Positions 43,985-57,200 of a stretch of 64,000 nt of DNA are shown piece after piece. The notes beneath the pieces were generated by a model that was given only the letters and a program-made list of their open reading frames with translations, did not search any database and had not been told where the DNA came from. The stretch covers positions 5,180,501 through 5,244,500 of the forward strand of contig CANJKZ010001109.1 of the NCBI GenBank assembly GCA_947471745.1, read 5' to 3'. Each line of letters starts with the position of its first letter. Positions within the stretch are counted from its first letter, which is position 1. The DNA comes from Closterium sp. Naga37s-1. Its lineage: Eukaryota; Streptophyta; Zygnematophyceae; Desmidiales; Closteriaceae. Position numbers and translations under genes: made by a program.

Positions 43985-46900
43985 ATGGTCGACCCCGTAG
44001 CTGATGCGGGTGTAGTGGACACATTGGAGACACGCTTGGCTGATGCAAGGAAACGCCACGCGGATGGCGAGTACGGGACGATCCCCTTGCTGATCGTCGA
44101 GTTGGGCATCCGGTCGCAGTGGGCGACGGAACACCCTTCCCGTCTTGCATCTCCTCGACCGGTGCGCAACGAAGGTGGCGTCGACGACGAGGTCGACGGT
44201 GGTGCACGAGTCAGCGGCAGCGAAGGCATGAGGCAGAGAGGGGTGATCAAGGTCGACGGTGGAGTTGACGGAATCCAGGCGCGAGTGCAGCGGTCGACGG
44301 CGGCTGCAGGCAGCTCGTGTGCCGACGTCGATGTTCGACGTCGCTCTCCTCTACGAAGCGGTGGAGGGATCTCGGCGACGACGCATGTGACGGCCGGCGG
44401 GATTGCACCGGCGTATGGCTACTTCAAGTTCTCGCCGGACCGGATCACCGTCGCACCGCTGCAAGGTCGACGGGATCTCATCACCTGGAGGGAGTCGATC
44501 GAACATCGGCTGGAGGTCGCCGGGTTGAAGGGCTTTGCCGACGGCACCGTGCCAATTCCGCCCGTGGGCGATGTCGAGCTGCGCGGGGAGTTTCGAGCGG
44601 CTCACTTGCTCACCTTCATGGTCATCTCGAGGTGTTGCTCGCCGGTGGTGCAGCTGACACTCAGGAGCTGTCGAGAGCGATTGGATGCTGGTCACCAGGC
44701 ATGGCACTTCATCCTGTCGACGTACCAGGTCAGGGACGACCTGTACATCGGGCAGCTGGAGGAGAAGATGACCCACATTCGGATGGGCGAGCAGGAGTCG
44801 GCGACGGACTACTGCAACCGAGCTCGACGGATCCTAGCTGAGATGAGGATGGCGGGCGCCGAATACTCGACGGCGTCCTACACCACCCATGTCCTCAAGG
44901 GCCTGCCGCGCAGCTACAACCTTATGAAGCGGTTTATGATGGTGCCCGGCACACGTGAGTCCCTCGACGAGGACTCCCTTACCAGCTACATCTTCCAGGA
45001 TGAGGCGATGCAGGAGGCAGAGCAGCCCACGGAGTTCCTTCCGCAGGCGAGTTACGCTGCACCGACGAAGCCGAATCGTCAGCAGGAGCAGCGCGGGAAG
45101 CCAGGCGGAGGTGGTAGCGGAGGTGGGCGGTCGACGAAGGACGTCGACGAGAAGAGGTCGACGCAGGACAAGGGCCGACGAGGTGGTGGTCGACGGCGGG
45201 AGTGCTGGATCTGCGGCGACCCCGACCATCTCTCCTTCGAGTGAACCAACCGCGATGACAGCGACGAGGACGACAACAAGGGCGGTCGATCGGTCAGTCA
45301 TCGCCCCCGTCGAGATGAGAAGCCGCGCAAGGAGAAGCAGGCGTCGAAGAATACGTTGTCGACGAAGGACGTCGACTACTCCAGCGGCAAGGGCCGAGGC
45401 GACGGGGATGCGTCGTGCTTGATGGTCGGCGTGGTGGAGCCGACGGTCTCGCTGGCGCCGGAGGCTCACAAGGACTACCAGGCGGTGGCGGCAGCTGTGC
45501 AGGCCAACCCGATGGCGGTGCTGCTCGACAGCGGGCGCTCCCACCATCTGATGGGAATGAAGGCGGTCTTCGTCGACATGGCGCCGAGCGACGGAGTGAA
45601 GCACGTACGTGGATTCAACGGGGCTCTGCAGCCTGTCGAGGGTCGAGGAACCGTCGCTCTACAAGGGGAGGACGGGAAGCATGTCCTCATCCCCGACGTG
45701 CTCTACGTTCCGGGCGTACAGGCGAACCTGCTGTCAGCTGGCCAACTGAAGGAGAGCGGAGTGCAGCTGCAGGGCGACGGCGACGAGATGCTGCTCGTTA
45801 CCGCGACCGGGGAGGTGCTTGGTCGAGCACGCTACATCGGACGAGTCCTCTGCACCGACCTTCGCCCCCGCTCGACGCGGTCGCCGTCGACCGAAGTGGT
45901 GGCTCTGCGGACGATCGTCTCGGCGACGGCGTCGACCCCTGACCGGTTGCATGCGAGGCTCGCGCACGTCGGCGTCGACACGATCAAGAGCTCGACGAAG
46001 CATGAAGTTGCTGTTGGGCTCGACATCACGCCGTCGATCGGAGCAGACCCGCTGTGTGTCTCGTGCGTCGGAGGGAAGCTGGCGCGACACACCTTCCCCG
46101 CCAAGGGCTCGGACGCAGAGGAGGCACTGGTTGTCGTGCACATTGACTTGGGCGGGCCATTTCGGGTGGCTGCCAAGGATGGCAGCTTGTACTTCCTGCT
46201 GCTGAAGGATCGACATACTCGGTTCGTGTGGACAATGCCGGTCGCTAAGAAGAGCGACGTGCTGCGGGAGTTCCAGAAGTGGCTGGTGCTGGTGGAACGA
46301 CAGACGAAGAAGTCGGTGCTGTCGCTTCGCTCCGATCGAGGAGGGGAGTTCCTTGGGAAGGCGTTCACCGACTTCGTCGACGGGAAGGGCATCGTCCACG
46401 ACTTGACGTGCCCCTACACTCCGCAGCAGAACGGCATGGCTGAGCGGGAGATGCTCACGGTCGTCGAGTCCGTGCGGACGATGCTGCTGCACATGGGCGT
46501 GCAGCATCACTGGTGGCACCTTGCTCTTCGACAGGCAGTCTGGGTGCGCAACTGCTTGGAGGGGTCGACGACATCGCCGGGGACGACTCCGTACCAGCTG
46601 CTGACCGGGACGAAGCCCGACCTCACGTTGGCGCAGGTGTGGGGCTGCATGGTGCAGTTCATGGTTCCCGAGCAGCAGCGCGGTGGGAAGCTGGCGCCGA
46701 AGGCTCGTTGGGGGCTTCACCTGGGTGTGTCGCAGGAGAGCAAGGGCTGGGAGGTGCTTGACCTGACCGACAACAAGGTGGTCACGTCGGTCGAGGTGAT
46801 CTTCTACGAGACGCTGTCACTGGAGGTGTGGAAGGCGAAGTATGGGCCGGCGTTCTGGCGGACGCAGGCACACCCGCCGACGGACACCTCAACGGCGACG

Positions 46901-49138
46901 GTTCCACAGCTCGTCGAAGTTGACGAGCCTGCGGATGATGATGTTGTGGAGGTTCTTCCACCTTCCCCTGTTCTTGCTCCTCCCTCCCCCATCGCAGATC
47001 GGCCTGCGTCGACACCTGTGTCGGCCACCGGCGATGAGGGGAGCCGTGCGGCGTCGCCTTTGGCGCCAGCCCGTGGCATCGCCAGCGGTCGACAAGGCGC
47101 CAAGCTTGTCGACCCGGATGGGAAGCCGTCGTCGACAGAGGAGCACCAGACACGGGAGCCGGTCGAATAGGAAGCAACAGCAGCGGTGCAGCCGACAGGG
47201 GAGCAGCAGCTGGAGCGGTCGACAGGGGAGCTGTCGAAGTCAGCAGCAGACGAGCAGCCGGTCGAAGGGTCGAAGCAGCTGGTCGACGAGGAAGGGGAGC
47301 AGTCGGCGGGTGAGGAGTCCACCGACAGCGTCGTGGTGGAAGTGCCGATCACGAAGCCTGAGCTGCGACGCACATGTCGAGCTCGACGGCCGCCGGAACG
47401 GCTGAGCTTCCACGTCTGCCTACTGCCAGCTGCCTACACCACGGTGTACGACGAGGTCAACGACGACCTATTGTACGAGGACGCCGAGGAGGATGAAGAA
47501 CTACCGGAGCTCGACCCCGACGTACATGCCGACCCCGAACACCGCTGGGACATCGCCACGATGACGGTGAAGGAGGCGCTGTCGAGCTGGAAGGACGAGG
47601 TGGTGAAGGCCGCCATGGAAGAAGAGATCCGCAGCCTCATCGGTATGGGGACTTGGGAGCTGGTCGAACGCCCACGCGGGGTAAACATCATGAAGAACCG
47701 GTGGGTGCTGACGACCAAGTACCGCAACGACGACACTGTCGAGCTTGAGAAGGCGAGGCTGGTTGTGAAGGGCTTCACGCAGGTATATGGTGCCGACTAC
47801 GACGAGACGTACTCGCCGGTGAGCAGCTACGTCACGCTGAGGATCATCCTCAGCATCGTCGCCGTCCTCGACCTCAACCTGATGCAGCTCGACATGAAGA
47901 ACGCTTTCCTGCAGAGCAGGCTCGACAGGGTGCTCTACATGTACCAGCCGGACTACTTCGAGGACGGGACCGGCCGGGTGTGTAAGCTGCTGAAGAGCCT
48001 CTACGGGCTGAAGCAGTCGCTGCTGTTGTGGTACAGGGCTCTCGACAGTGTGCTGTTGGGCTCTGGCTGGAAGAAGAGCCAGGTCGACGAGTCGCTCTAC
48101 TTCAAGGCAGGCGACGACGTAGTGACCTGCTGGGTGCTGGTCTACGTCGACGACTTGCTCACCGCGATGCTGAAGGAGCTGAAGGAGCTGCTGGAGGCCA
48201 CCTTCGAGCTGCGTGAGATCTCGCCGGTGGTGAAGTAACTTGGGCTGGAGATCGTGCGCGACAGGCCGGCCAGGAAGCTGTGGCTGCACCAGCAGGGCTA
48301 CGCCGACAAGCTGCGCAGTCGCTTCATCGACGAGGAGCAGGGCGGTCGAGTCCCGAAGACGCTGGTCTCGGTCGACGCCTACGCTCAGCTGACGTTCGAC
48401 GACGAGGAGGCTCAGGAGCGCGAGGAGGAGGAGTACCGGCAGAAGGTCGGCTCGCTGCAGTTTGCGGCGACGACGACGAGGCCGGACATCGCGTTCGCCT
48501 GCAGCAAGCTGGGGAGCGGCCTCACGGTGAGGAGCGACCACCATTGGCGCGAGGTCGACCGCTGCCTCGCCTACCTCGCCGACACCCGCGACACCGCCCT
48601 CGAGTTCGGCGGTGGACCAGAATCGTTGGAGCTGATCGGCTACGTTGATGCCGACAACGCGAGCGACAAGCAGAACCGGACGAGCACGGGAGGCTATGTG
48701 TTCGTCTTCGGAGGGGCCGCGATCTCCTGGTCGAGCCAGCGCATCAAGTGCGCGACACTCTCCTCGACCGAGTCAGAGTACGTCGCGGCCACAGACGCCG
48801 GCAAGGAGGGGCGTCGACTGCGATTCCTCCCGGCAGAGTTCAAGCTGCTCAACGCTGGGAAGCCGACCGTCCTCCGCGTCGACAACAAGTCGGCGATCAC
48901 GGTCGCTGAGGGCTTGGGGCTGACGGGCAACCTCAAGCACATGGAGCGACGCTACGCCTGGCTACAGCACATGGTGAGGCGCGGGAAGTTCGTGCTGAAG
49001 TACATCCCGACCACCGAGCCGCCGGCGGACTTCCTGACAAAGGCGCTGCATTTTCCGGCTTTCAACCGGTGCTCTGTCGCCATCGGCCAAGTTCGTCTGG
49101 CCGACGTCGGCGGCGGCAACGACGAGGTGCAGCAGTAG
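43985..49138 (+). pseudogene. Copia gag-pol polyprotein, one frame interrupted by three stop codons
   Basis: One frame stays open from ATG 43985 to TAG at 49136-49138 apart from TGA 45242-45244, TAG 47168-47170 and TAA 48236-48238; no frameshift is seen in 5.15 kb. Gag carries a UBN2-like region and a zinc knuckle CWICGDPDHLSFE whose last Cys position is the TGA. Protease motif LLDSGRSHH (~45520). Integrase 46100-46580 with LRSDRGGEFLG and PQQNGMAERE. RT 47690-48235 with QLDMKNAFLQ and intact YVDDLL. RNase H 48640-49080 with TSTGGYVF and SSTESEYVA. Domains look well preserved, so the stops are probably recent. Confidence 0.93.
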
Positions 49139-49810
49139 GTGCCGTGCCTTTCTGCACGGTTGGTGCGGTGACGGCGTGCTGTGTGTGGGGTGCACGTCGA
49201 GGATGAGTTTTCTCCGTGGAGTACTGCCGTGTGGGCTGGAGGCCCAAGCGTGAGCGCGGCATGGGAGTGTTAACGGGAATGGAGTGTTGGCCCTGCGCTC
49301 GCTTGGGCAACTCCGACAACTTGGTCGGATGTACAGGAGTAGCAGCCGATTGTTCACAGTGGGAGAGCTGCTCGACAGGTTTCGTCGAGCTGCAAGGGAC
49401 CTCTGTGGTGTTGCTGTCGACCAGGGAGCTCGACAGCTGCAACTGACTAGTCTGGGCAACGGATGGGCCGTCGACCAGGAGTGGCAGTTCGACCAGGGGC
49501 AGGCCGTCCACCTGCAGCTCGACCGAAAGCAGTCTGTCGACCTGCAGCTCGACCGGGAGCACTCCGTCGACCTGCAGCTCGACCGGGAGTAGTCTTTCGA
49601 CCTACGGTTCGACCGGGAGGTCGACGGAGCAGTCCGTCGACCTGACAAGCGAACAGCGGTCGACGAGGGGAGCTCGGCGACAACCGCTGACGGTTCTGGT
49701 CGACGGAAGGGGTCCGTCGACCACGGGGTAGCTCGACGGGAGTTGTGGTCGACCAGAGGCACCTGGGGGTCAACCAGGTCGACCGGGTAACCTGCTCGAT
49801 GGGTTCTGCG

Positions 49811-51320
49811 TGTCAGAGAACAAGGAGTTAGAAAGTAAGAATGAAGAAAGGAGGGTTTGCACTAGCAGCAGTTGGCATACATATAGGAAACCCTAATTGG
49901 GTTGTACTCGCTATAGAGTACCCCACTGCAGGCTAGACAATAATAACATTCTGACACACCCCCATAACCAAAGTGGGGTGTAATCAGCACAATGAGCAAG
50001 CATAGCAGTAGTTCACAATTATAAGCAAAGCTAGTCGTAGTCACAGCGGGCAAGTGAGGAGGAGGAGGGAATGTGAGAGGAGAGAAGATGGGAGACGACG
50101 GCTGAAGCTGCAGACACACAGGCAACAGGAGCGGCTGGCACAGTGGCTACCGGGACAGCGCCCCGGACTACTGGAGTAACTGGCTCACGGGCTACGAGGA
50201 GCTACAGGAGCAACGGACCCACGGGCGACAGGCGCAGCAGACTCTCTGGGCTACCAGGACAGCGCCCCGGACTACAGGTGCTGCGGACGACAAGACGGCA
50301 GCCTCCTCTCAGCCTCCCCAAACAGTCCCACCCCCCTGACACACACCCCCTGCAGAAACCCTAGCTTCACTTCCACGTCACCCCCCAAGCTCCACTTCCC
50401 GCGGATCCCACACCTCCACCCCCCTCAGCAGCAGCTGCAGCAGTGGGAGACGAACAAGGAGGAGGGGAACACCACACCCCCGTGCTTGCCACCCCACACC
50501 CCCCACCACCGCAGAACGGACGGCGGCACGGGAGGAATGGGCAGCACGGGGGGGGGGGGGGGGGGGGACGGGACAGGAGGGGCCGCGCGCTCCTCCCCAG
50601 GGCACCACGACGAGTGACGGGAGGGGGGGACGCGCGGCCCCCCAGGGCGCCGCGACGGGCGACAGGAGGGGCGACGCGCGGCCCCCCAGGGCGCCGCGAC
50701 GGGGCAGCGGGGGGTCGCGCGCGGCTCCCCAGGGCGGCGCGACCGTCGACGGGGCAGCGGGGGGGTCGCGCGCGGCTCCCCAGGGCGGCGCGACCGTCGA
50801 CGGGGCAGCGGGGGGTTGCGCGCAGTTCCCCAGGGCAGCGCGACGGGACGGCAAGGGCCGCGCGCGCCTCGCCAGGGCGCCACGACGGACGGACGGGGGG
50901 CGCGCGCGCGCCTCGACAGGGCGCCACGACGGGACGGAAGGCGCGCGCGCCTCGCCAGGGCGCGCCAGGAAGAAAACGGGCCGCGCGCCCGTAAGAAACC
51001 GGGCCGCGCGCCGAACAGGAAAACCGGGAAAAAAAATTCGCCGCGCGCGGAGCGCGCGGCAGGAAGAAAGGGTAGCGCGCCCGGGGCGCGCGACAGCAGT
51101 AGAGCAGCGGAAGCATATAGGTGGCGGGCCCACCCACAGGATCGACCCAAGGGGATCGACCTGCTCTGATACCATGTCAGAGAACAAGGAGTTAGAAAGT
51201 AAGAATGAAGAAAGGAGGGTTTGCACTAGCAGCAGTTGGCATACATACAGGAAACCCTAATTGGGTTGTACTCACTATAGAGTACCCCACTGCAGGCTAG
51301 ACAATAATAACATTCTGACA
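49811..51320 (-). mobile_element. TRIM-like miniature LTR retrotransposon, 1510 bp
   Basis: 146-bp LTRs (TGTCAGAG...TTCTGACA) at 49811-49956 and 51175-51320 differ at two positions; target duplication CTGCG at 49806-49810 and 51321-51325. A perfect initiator-Met primer site, TGGTATCAGAGCAGG on the minus strand, adjoins the right LTR, so the element reads leftwards. A short purine tract abuts the left LTR. No gag or pol is encoded. The interior is GC-rich. Confidence 0.93.
50575..51085. repeat. GC-rich tandem repeats inside the TRIM
   Basis: Recurring blocks such as CCCCAGGGCGCCGCGACGGG, with two near-identical units of about 52 bp at 50709-50812. Long ORFs here on both strands result from the repeats. 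A 20-bp G run at 50548-50567 precedes them. Confidence 0.75.
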
Positions 51321-51850
51321 CTGCGGAGGCACGCGAACGTCGTCGAGGTCGCGATGGCGAAGGCGACTTCGGGATGGTATCCCGAAGTCGATGTGGCTCA
51401 TCAGGCGCAAACAACAGCCGACGGATGCCCAACGAGGCAAGTCGGGCCAATCGTCTGCGCGCACCTGCGAGCGTGCGCACTGCTGTGTTCTACGGGGCAA
51501 CGCTGGACAGCCACTCTACTGCAGCGTTGGCACGCCGTCGACCTGCTCTGCTGTCAGGTCGCCCTTCTGCAGTGCTGGCGCGACTCCTCTACGCAACGCT
51601 GGCAGGCGGTCGACCGAGCTGTGGTGGCGATCGACCAGGCTAGCTGCAGGGTTGCTAGGTGCCTGATGTAGTCATTCTGTCATTGCTTGTTAAACCGTTA
51701 TGTAATTCCAACTTTGCTAGTGAAAACTCTTGCCGATTTCTCCCGTGAATGTGCAAGCACTAAGGAACCAAACAAATCTACGATCACTCCTAGTAGTTCG
51801 TGCCAACCTCCGTAGTCTAGCTCACTACCGTTGTAGAGTGAATCTCCGCA

Positions 51851-54220
51851 AAATGTTCTCGCTTGATTTGCAACTCGTAGGCGAATTCATAACGAGCTTT
51901 ATGCGAGATGATTAATTTTGCTAGGTCAACCCGATCCGATTGGGTTGGGTCGGGCCGTCCTGGTCGACCCAATCGATCGGGTTAAATTGGGGGGATCCAA
52001 ACCGTTGGCCCAAATTGCACAAATTTTAAAAGGTTGACGAGGAGGTAGTTCAGTTTTTGCGTTGTGGCAAGAGGATCAATTTCGTGAAATTCGCATTTTT
52101 CGCAGCACACAGCCAAACATCGCCTTTCTCCTGGTGGCGGCTTGAAAGTCCCAAATTGCAGCTGCATTTTGTTCACGTTTGCAAGCTACGCAGCATAAAG
52201 TTTTAAAAACTTGACCCGCGCGGCTTGCAATTTTGGGACTTGGGCTTTAATCGACAATATAGCCTCCTGGACTTGGAAATTCGAGGTAGATTGGGCTGGA
52301 TCGAGGCAATCCAACCCCTTCGCAACACGTCCCAAACCCTACGGCTGGCAAAACGCACCTCCATGCATCAAAGGACCCGGTCCCCCCCCAGCAGGGCGAT
52401 TCCAAAGGATCGCTGTTGCTGCAACCCGGTCAGAAGTGATCCTGCCAATTCAGCATGACGCACCCCGCCCTTATTTATTGCTGACGACGTCGCCGTTTCC
52501 ACGGAGTTTCTTGTTAGGTCCCGGAAGCCCGACAGCAAGCGCCCTGTGGGATCTGGCCTGTGGAACAAACCGTTTTCCAGACCTGTTGACAAAGCCAAGT
52601 ACGGGCCTTGAGTAGTGGTGTGGTGGTCACGAAATTAGGGACTTTGTGGCTCCTTTCACGAGAGCTGAACCTGTGTTTCTGGTACGGAGGCGCGATATTT
52701 CCAAAGCGCTGTCGCCATCATCGTGAGCTGGCTTTGGCACGTCAGCTCGTTAGCGCCGTACGTGCCTGGTTTGGCAATCCATTGGCACTAGAATTACTGT
52801 GCTCCGACATTGTTCGCGCGTGCCAAAACAGCGCTGGTAGGTTCGGGTGAGCGGCTTTGTTCAATGCTTTGTGCCGGGTCGCGACATGTTTCTACTTCCT
52901 TGACTTGCTACACAAGAAACGTGTCGGGTTTCGGGTTTATTGAATTGAACTCGCTATTTTTTCCATAATGAGACGGAGTTCCAGAACATCGCGAAAGCTT
53001 ACCGTATTGTCACTATCTGTTTTGGCACCACGCTCACAAATTGTGTGTCCCCGTTTAAATATTGTCATTCCAATCAATCCTTTGTGGATTTGAAGCTGTT
53101 GAACACGTCCTCCTACGAGTTCCCAAAGGGCGGCCAGCACGTTCATTTACAGTTCATTACAGTTCATTCTGAGAGGTCACTCTAGTTTTGTCACGATTTA
53201 AATCAACAAATTTTGAAAACCGTTGTGAACCGTTCGGAATCGTTTTGCACCATGACGGATGAACTGTACATTTGTGAAAAACGAACGCGCTGATCCCGCC
53301 CTAAACTCTCAAATGTTGGCACACTCCAAGAGTGTGGCTTGGCGTGGAACAGCTCAGCCCATAGCAGTTCCCGGTTCGGCACCCTTCCAAGCCAAACCCC
53401 GAAGCTGCCCCGGTTCCCTCTAGCGCGCACCCACTTCTTTCCCTCGTCTTGCTCGATCTATTTGAAGAGAGGCACCACGGCATTTGATTCTCAATTGCAC
53501 ACATTTCTACAGACTCTAGAAATGCAATTTCAACGAGCGTAGATTATCAGAACGCCGACAATACAACAGGAAAACTCTACTGTGCTCGGCCCGTCTCAAG
53601 CTTCAACTACGGAGTCTCTTTCGCATTCCCGTGTTAAACACTCACAAGCCCAAGTTAACTCGCGGCGCACTGGTACACTTAGCGGCACTTCTCCGTCGCT
53701 TCGTACATTCGGCCAAGGCCTCGCTCTGGGTGAGTGCTCCTGTGCATACCATGTAGTTGCTGTTTAACCATGGGCTGTAATGATGGAGTTAACGCTGTTC
53801 TCCACGCTTGGAATGTTCTCTACAATCCAGCTAATCAAATCCGTACGCCGTATTTTCTGCGCGGCGAGACTCACGCTAGTAATGTCGTTCGTTTACTTTC
53901 GTTGCGCTTGCAGCTCGCCGGTTTTCATTTCCTCAATATCGTCGTGTCCCCGCTTGATCGAAAGGCGTTTTACTTTTAGGTGTTTCGTGACGTCATTCTT
54001 TGCCTTGCTAGTGTGGCATGGCTGTCGAACCGCATTAGCAGTTTCGGTCATGCTTCGTTCAGCTCACTTTCCTACCTTTCCGCCATTCCTCCTTTCCTCC
54101 CTCCCTCCCACCCCGCCTCCCTCCCTCACTCCTTCCCTTCCTTCCCGCTCCATCTTTCCGTTCCTCCCTATTTGTTCCCATACTCCCTCGTCTGACCCCG
54201 CGCGGCTCCCGCAGTTCCCC
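51851..54220. other. Intergenic region and ABCB 5' region
   Basis: No supported gene from 51856 to about 53560. 53560-54220 is probably promoter and 5' untranslated sequence of ABCB; a pyrimidine tract ending CGCAG at 54214 may end a 5' untranslated intron. Confidence 0.45.
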
Positions 54221-57200
54221 ATGGGCGCGGATCCCGACACTGAGCGCGGGCCGCCGCCGGTCCTTGCGCCTTCCCCCCCGCCGGCGGAGAGCACGTCCGC
54301 GGCGTCCGCGGCGCTCCCGGCGGAACATTCGGCGCAGGATGCGGCGGGAGTTGCGCCAGTTGCAGACGAAAGCTCTCCGCTCTTGGAAGTGGGAGCGCAG
54401 GAGCAGGGGGAGGGAGGGTCGGCGGCGAAGGGCGACGGCGAGGAGACGAACCTGGTGGCGGTAACAACGGGGGTGGAAAGCGGGGAGAAAGCGACGGCGG
54501 CAACGGCGGCGGAGGAGGCTGAGACGGAGAAAACGGAAAAAGCGGAGAAGGCGGAGGAGGAGAAGGCGGAGAAAGCGGAGGAGAAGGAGAAGGGGGAGAA
54601 GGGGGATCCGAAGGAGGGCGCGGAGGCGGCGGGGAGCGTGCCGTACTGGCAGCTGTTCCGTTACGCGGACAAGTGGGACGTGGCGCTCATGGTGGCGGGG
54701 TCAGTGGGCGCCATCGCGCAGGGCATCGCGCTGCCGATGATGGCTCTGCTGTTCGGCGACATGATGAACGCGTTCGGGTCGAATACCACCAGCATGGACG
54801 CCATGCTCGACCAGGTCGCCAAGGTGGGTGCGGTTTTTTTTTTTTTTTGTGTGTGTGTGTTTTTTTAGGCGTGGCAATAGCTGCTCCTTGGCGACATGAT
54901 GAACGCGTTCGGGTCGCCAAGGTGGGTCGCTGCTCTTCCTGTTTCTTTTCTGTTTTTTCCTCTCTCTCACTCTCGTTTTTGAGGCGCCTCAATAGTCTCT
55001 GCGCGGTGACGTGCGTCTGGCGCCAACGCCACCACCATGGGCGCCATGCTCGACCAGGTCGCCAAGGTGGGTGCGATTCTGTTTTGATTGTTTTGTTTTG
55101 TTTTGTTTGTTTTCCTGTATAGTTTCAAGGCGTTTGACAAAATTTGTTGTTCTCCTACCCTTCCCGCCACCCCTTCCCACCGTCAATTCCTCTTCTCCCG
55201 TCCGCAGGCATCACTGAACTTCATCTTCCTGGCACTAGCGGCAGGCGTCACGGCGTATATACGTGAGCACACGCCTGGGGGTGGTGCGATCTCAAACATG
55301 TTTCTGCTGCACGAGTGCGCGGATGGGGACGCTTGGGGAAGTGTGGGCGAGTTTGGGGGTTAACTGACTCATGGGTGTCAATGTGTCATCACATCATCAC
55401 GCTGTTCTCTGTTCCGTCCCTCCTCACCCAGAGTTATCCTCAGTCTCCTCTCTGTTCATCATCGTTTCGACTATCACGTGCACACCTCGTCTTCCCCGTG
55501 CTCTGCCCATGCCCTTGATGTCCTTCCCCTTCTCCTCCCATTCCCCTTCCCCTTCCCCTTCCCATTCCCATTCCCCTTTCCCTTTGTTCTCCCATCCACC
55601 TTCCATCTCCCTCTCCGCCCTTCCGCTTTCCCGCCTTTTCACCTCCCGCTCCCCCTTACCCATCTCCCCTCCCCCTCCCCTTCCCCCTCCCATCAGAGAC
55701 GGCGTGTTGGATGAGCGCGGGCGAGCGCCAGGCAGCGAGGCTGCGATCACTCTACCTGCAATCGGTGCTGCGGCAGGACGTGGGGTACTTCGACACGAGC
55801 CTGTCCACGGGGGAGGTCGTGGGGCACATGTCGGGGGATATCGTGCTGGTTCAGGAGGCCATGGGGGAGAAGGTGGGTGCGGTTGGTGGTTGGGGGGAAG
55901 GGGAACGGCGGGTGAGGGGCGAGGAGGGGGGCTAAGGGGATTCTTCGACACGAGCCTGTCTACGGGCGAGGTCGTGGGGCACATGTCGGGGGATATCGTG
56001 CTGGTTCAGGAGGCCATGGGGGAGAAGGTGCGCGGATAAGGGCGGGAAGGGGGAGAAGGATGGAGGAAGGGGACGTGGGGGATGGGGGCAAGGCAAGGTA
56101 GGTTTGCATTGGCTGTCCTATTGGGGCGAATTGGTTGGGCGCTTTTCGGGGTACTTTTATCGATTGAGTTCGTGCCATCCCCTCCCTTTCTTCTCTTGGA
56201 GCCGTCTTTTCTCGGATCACCTCCTCTTTCTTCTCTTTACCATCTCGCCCAGTCAACCACTCTCCACTTTCTCCCAGCTCCCCCATCGCTCTAATCCCCC
56301 CAGTTCCTCCCGTTTTTCAATCTCTTCCCCCTCCCCTCCTCCCCGCCAGGTGGCCACATGCATGCAGTTCCTGGCGCAGTTTCTGGGCGGATTCGTGGTG
56401 GCATTCATATCGGGCTGGCAGCTAGCTCTGGTCATGCTGGCCACGCTGCCGCTGCTGGCGGTGGCGGGGGGGGTGATCACGGTGGTGGTGCAGCAGTCCA
56501 CGAGCAAGGGCCAGCAGGCGTACACCGCTGCTGGCACCATCGTGGAGGAGTGTGTGGGGGCCATTCGCACCGTGAGTGCTTCCACTGCACCGAACTGCAC
56601 CGCACTGCAGCCACAGTGTTGGCACACCACTCGGTGCATTGCTGCTGATTCTGTTGGTATCCTGTGCTCCAAGATGGTCCATCCCATCCCATCATGTCCG
56701 CCCATCTGCCTGCCCGTCCTTCTGCCCGTCCCCATCTGCCCGTCCCCACCTGCCCGTCACCACCTACCCCCAATCCCCACAGGTGGCGGCCTTCACAGCG
56801 GAGCGCAAGTCAGTCCAAGCGTACGCCGCCCACCTGCACGCGGCTTTCAAGGAGGGCGTGAAGCAGGGCCTGGCGAGCGGGTTCGGCTACGGGCTCACAA
56901 TCTTTGTCATGTTCTGCTCGTACGCGCTGGCACTGTGGTACGGGTCGAAGCTCATTGCCGACAGCAGCTACACGGGCGGGAAGGTCTTCTCCGTGCTCTT
57001 TGGAGTGATCATCGGCGGCATGTGAGTGCTGAGAAGGGGTGTGGGTCATGCCAGGTGTGTCGCGCTGTGGTACGGGTCGAAGCTCATCGCTGACAGGAGC
57101 TACACGGGCGGCAAGGTCTTCTCCGTGCTCTTCGGGGTTATAATCGGCGGCATGTGAGTCCCGAAAGATGGGGGTGAGAGGAGCTGGTTGTATGTGGTGT

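Larger units (their letters stand above)
42817..51850 (+). mobile_element. Copia (Ty1) LTR retrotransposon with nested TRIM insertion
   Basis: LTRs begin TGTTAACGGG at 42817 and 49268 and end CTCCGC(C/A) at 43884 and 51850; both are 1068 bp once the insertion and its duplicated CTGCG are removed from the 3' copy. Target duplication AAATG lies at 42812-42816 and 51851-51855. A candidate primer-binding site begins TGGTGCGGTGAGC at 43885. The internal region codes gag-protease-integrase-RT-RNase H, the Copia order. Confidence 0.95.
49268..51850 (+). repeat. 3' LTR of the Copia element, split by the TRIM
   Basis: Parts 49268-49810 and 51326-51850 align to the 5' LTR with scattered substitutions, mostly single bases; together they equal its 1068 bp. 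Confidence 0.93.

Noticed and set aside
50367..51226. Long overlapping ORFs on both strands in the TRIM interior
   Set aside because: GC-rich tandem repeats keep several frames open together; no gag or pol motifs are present.
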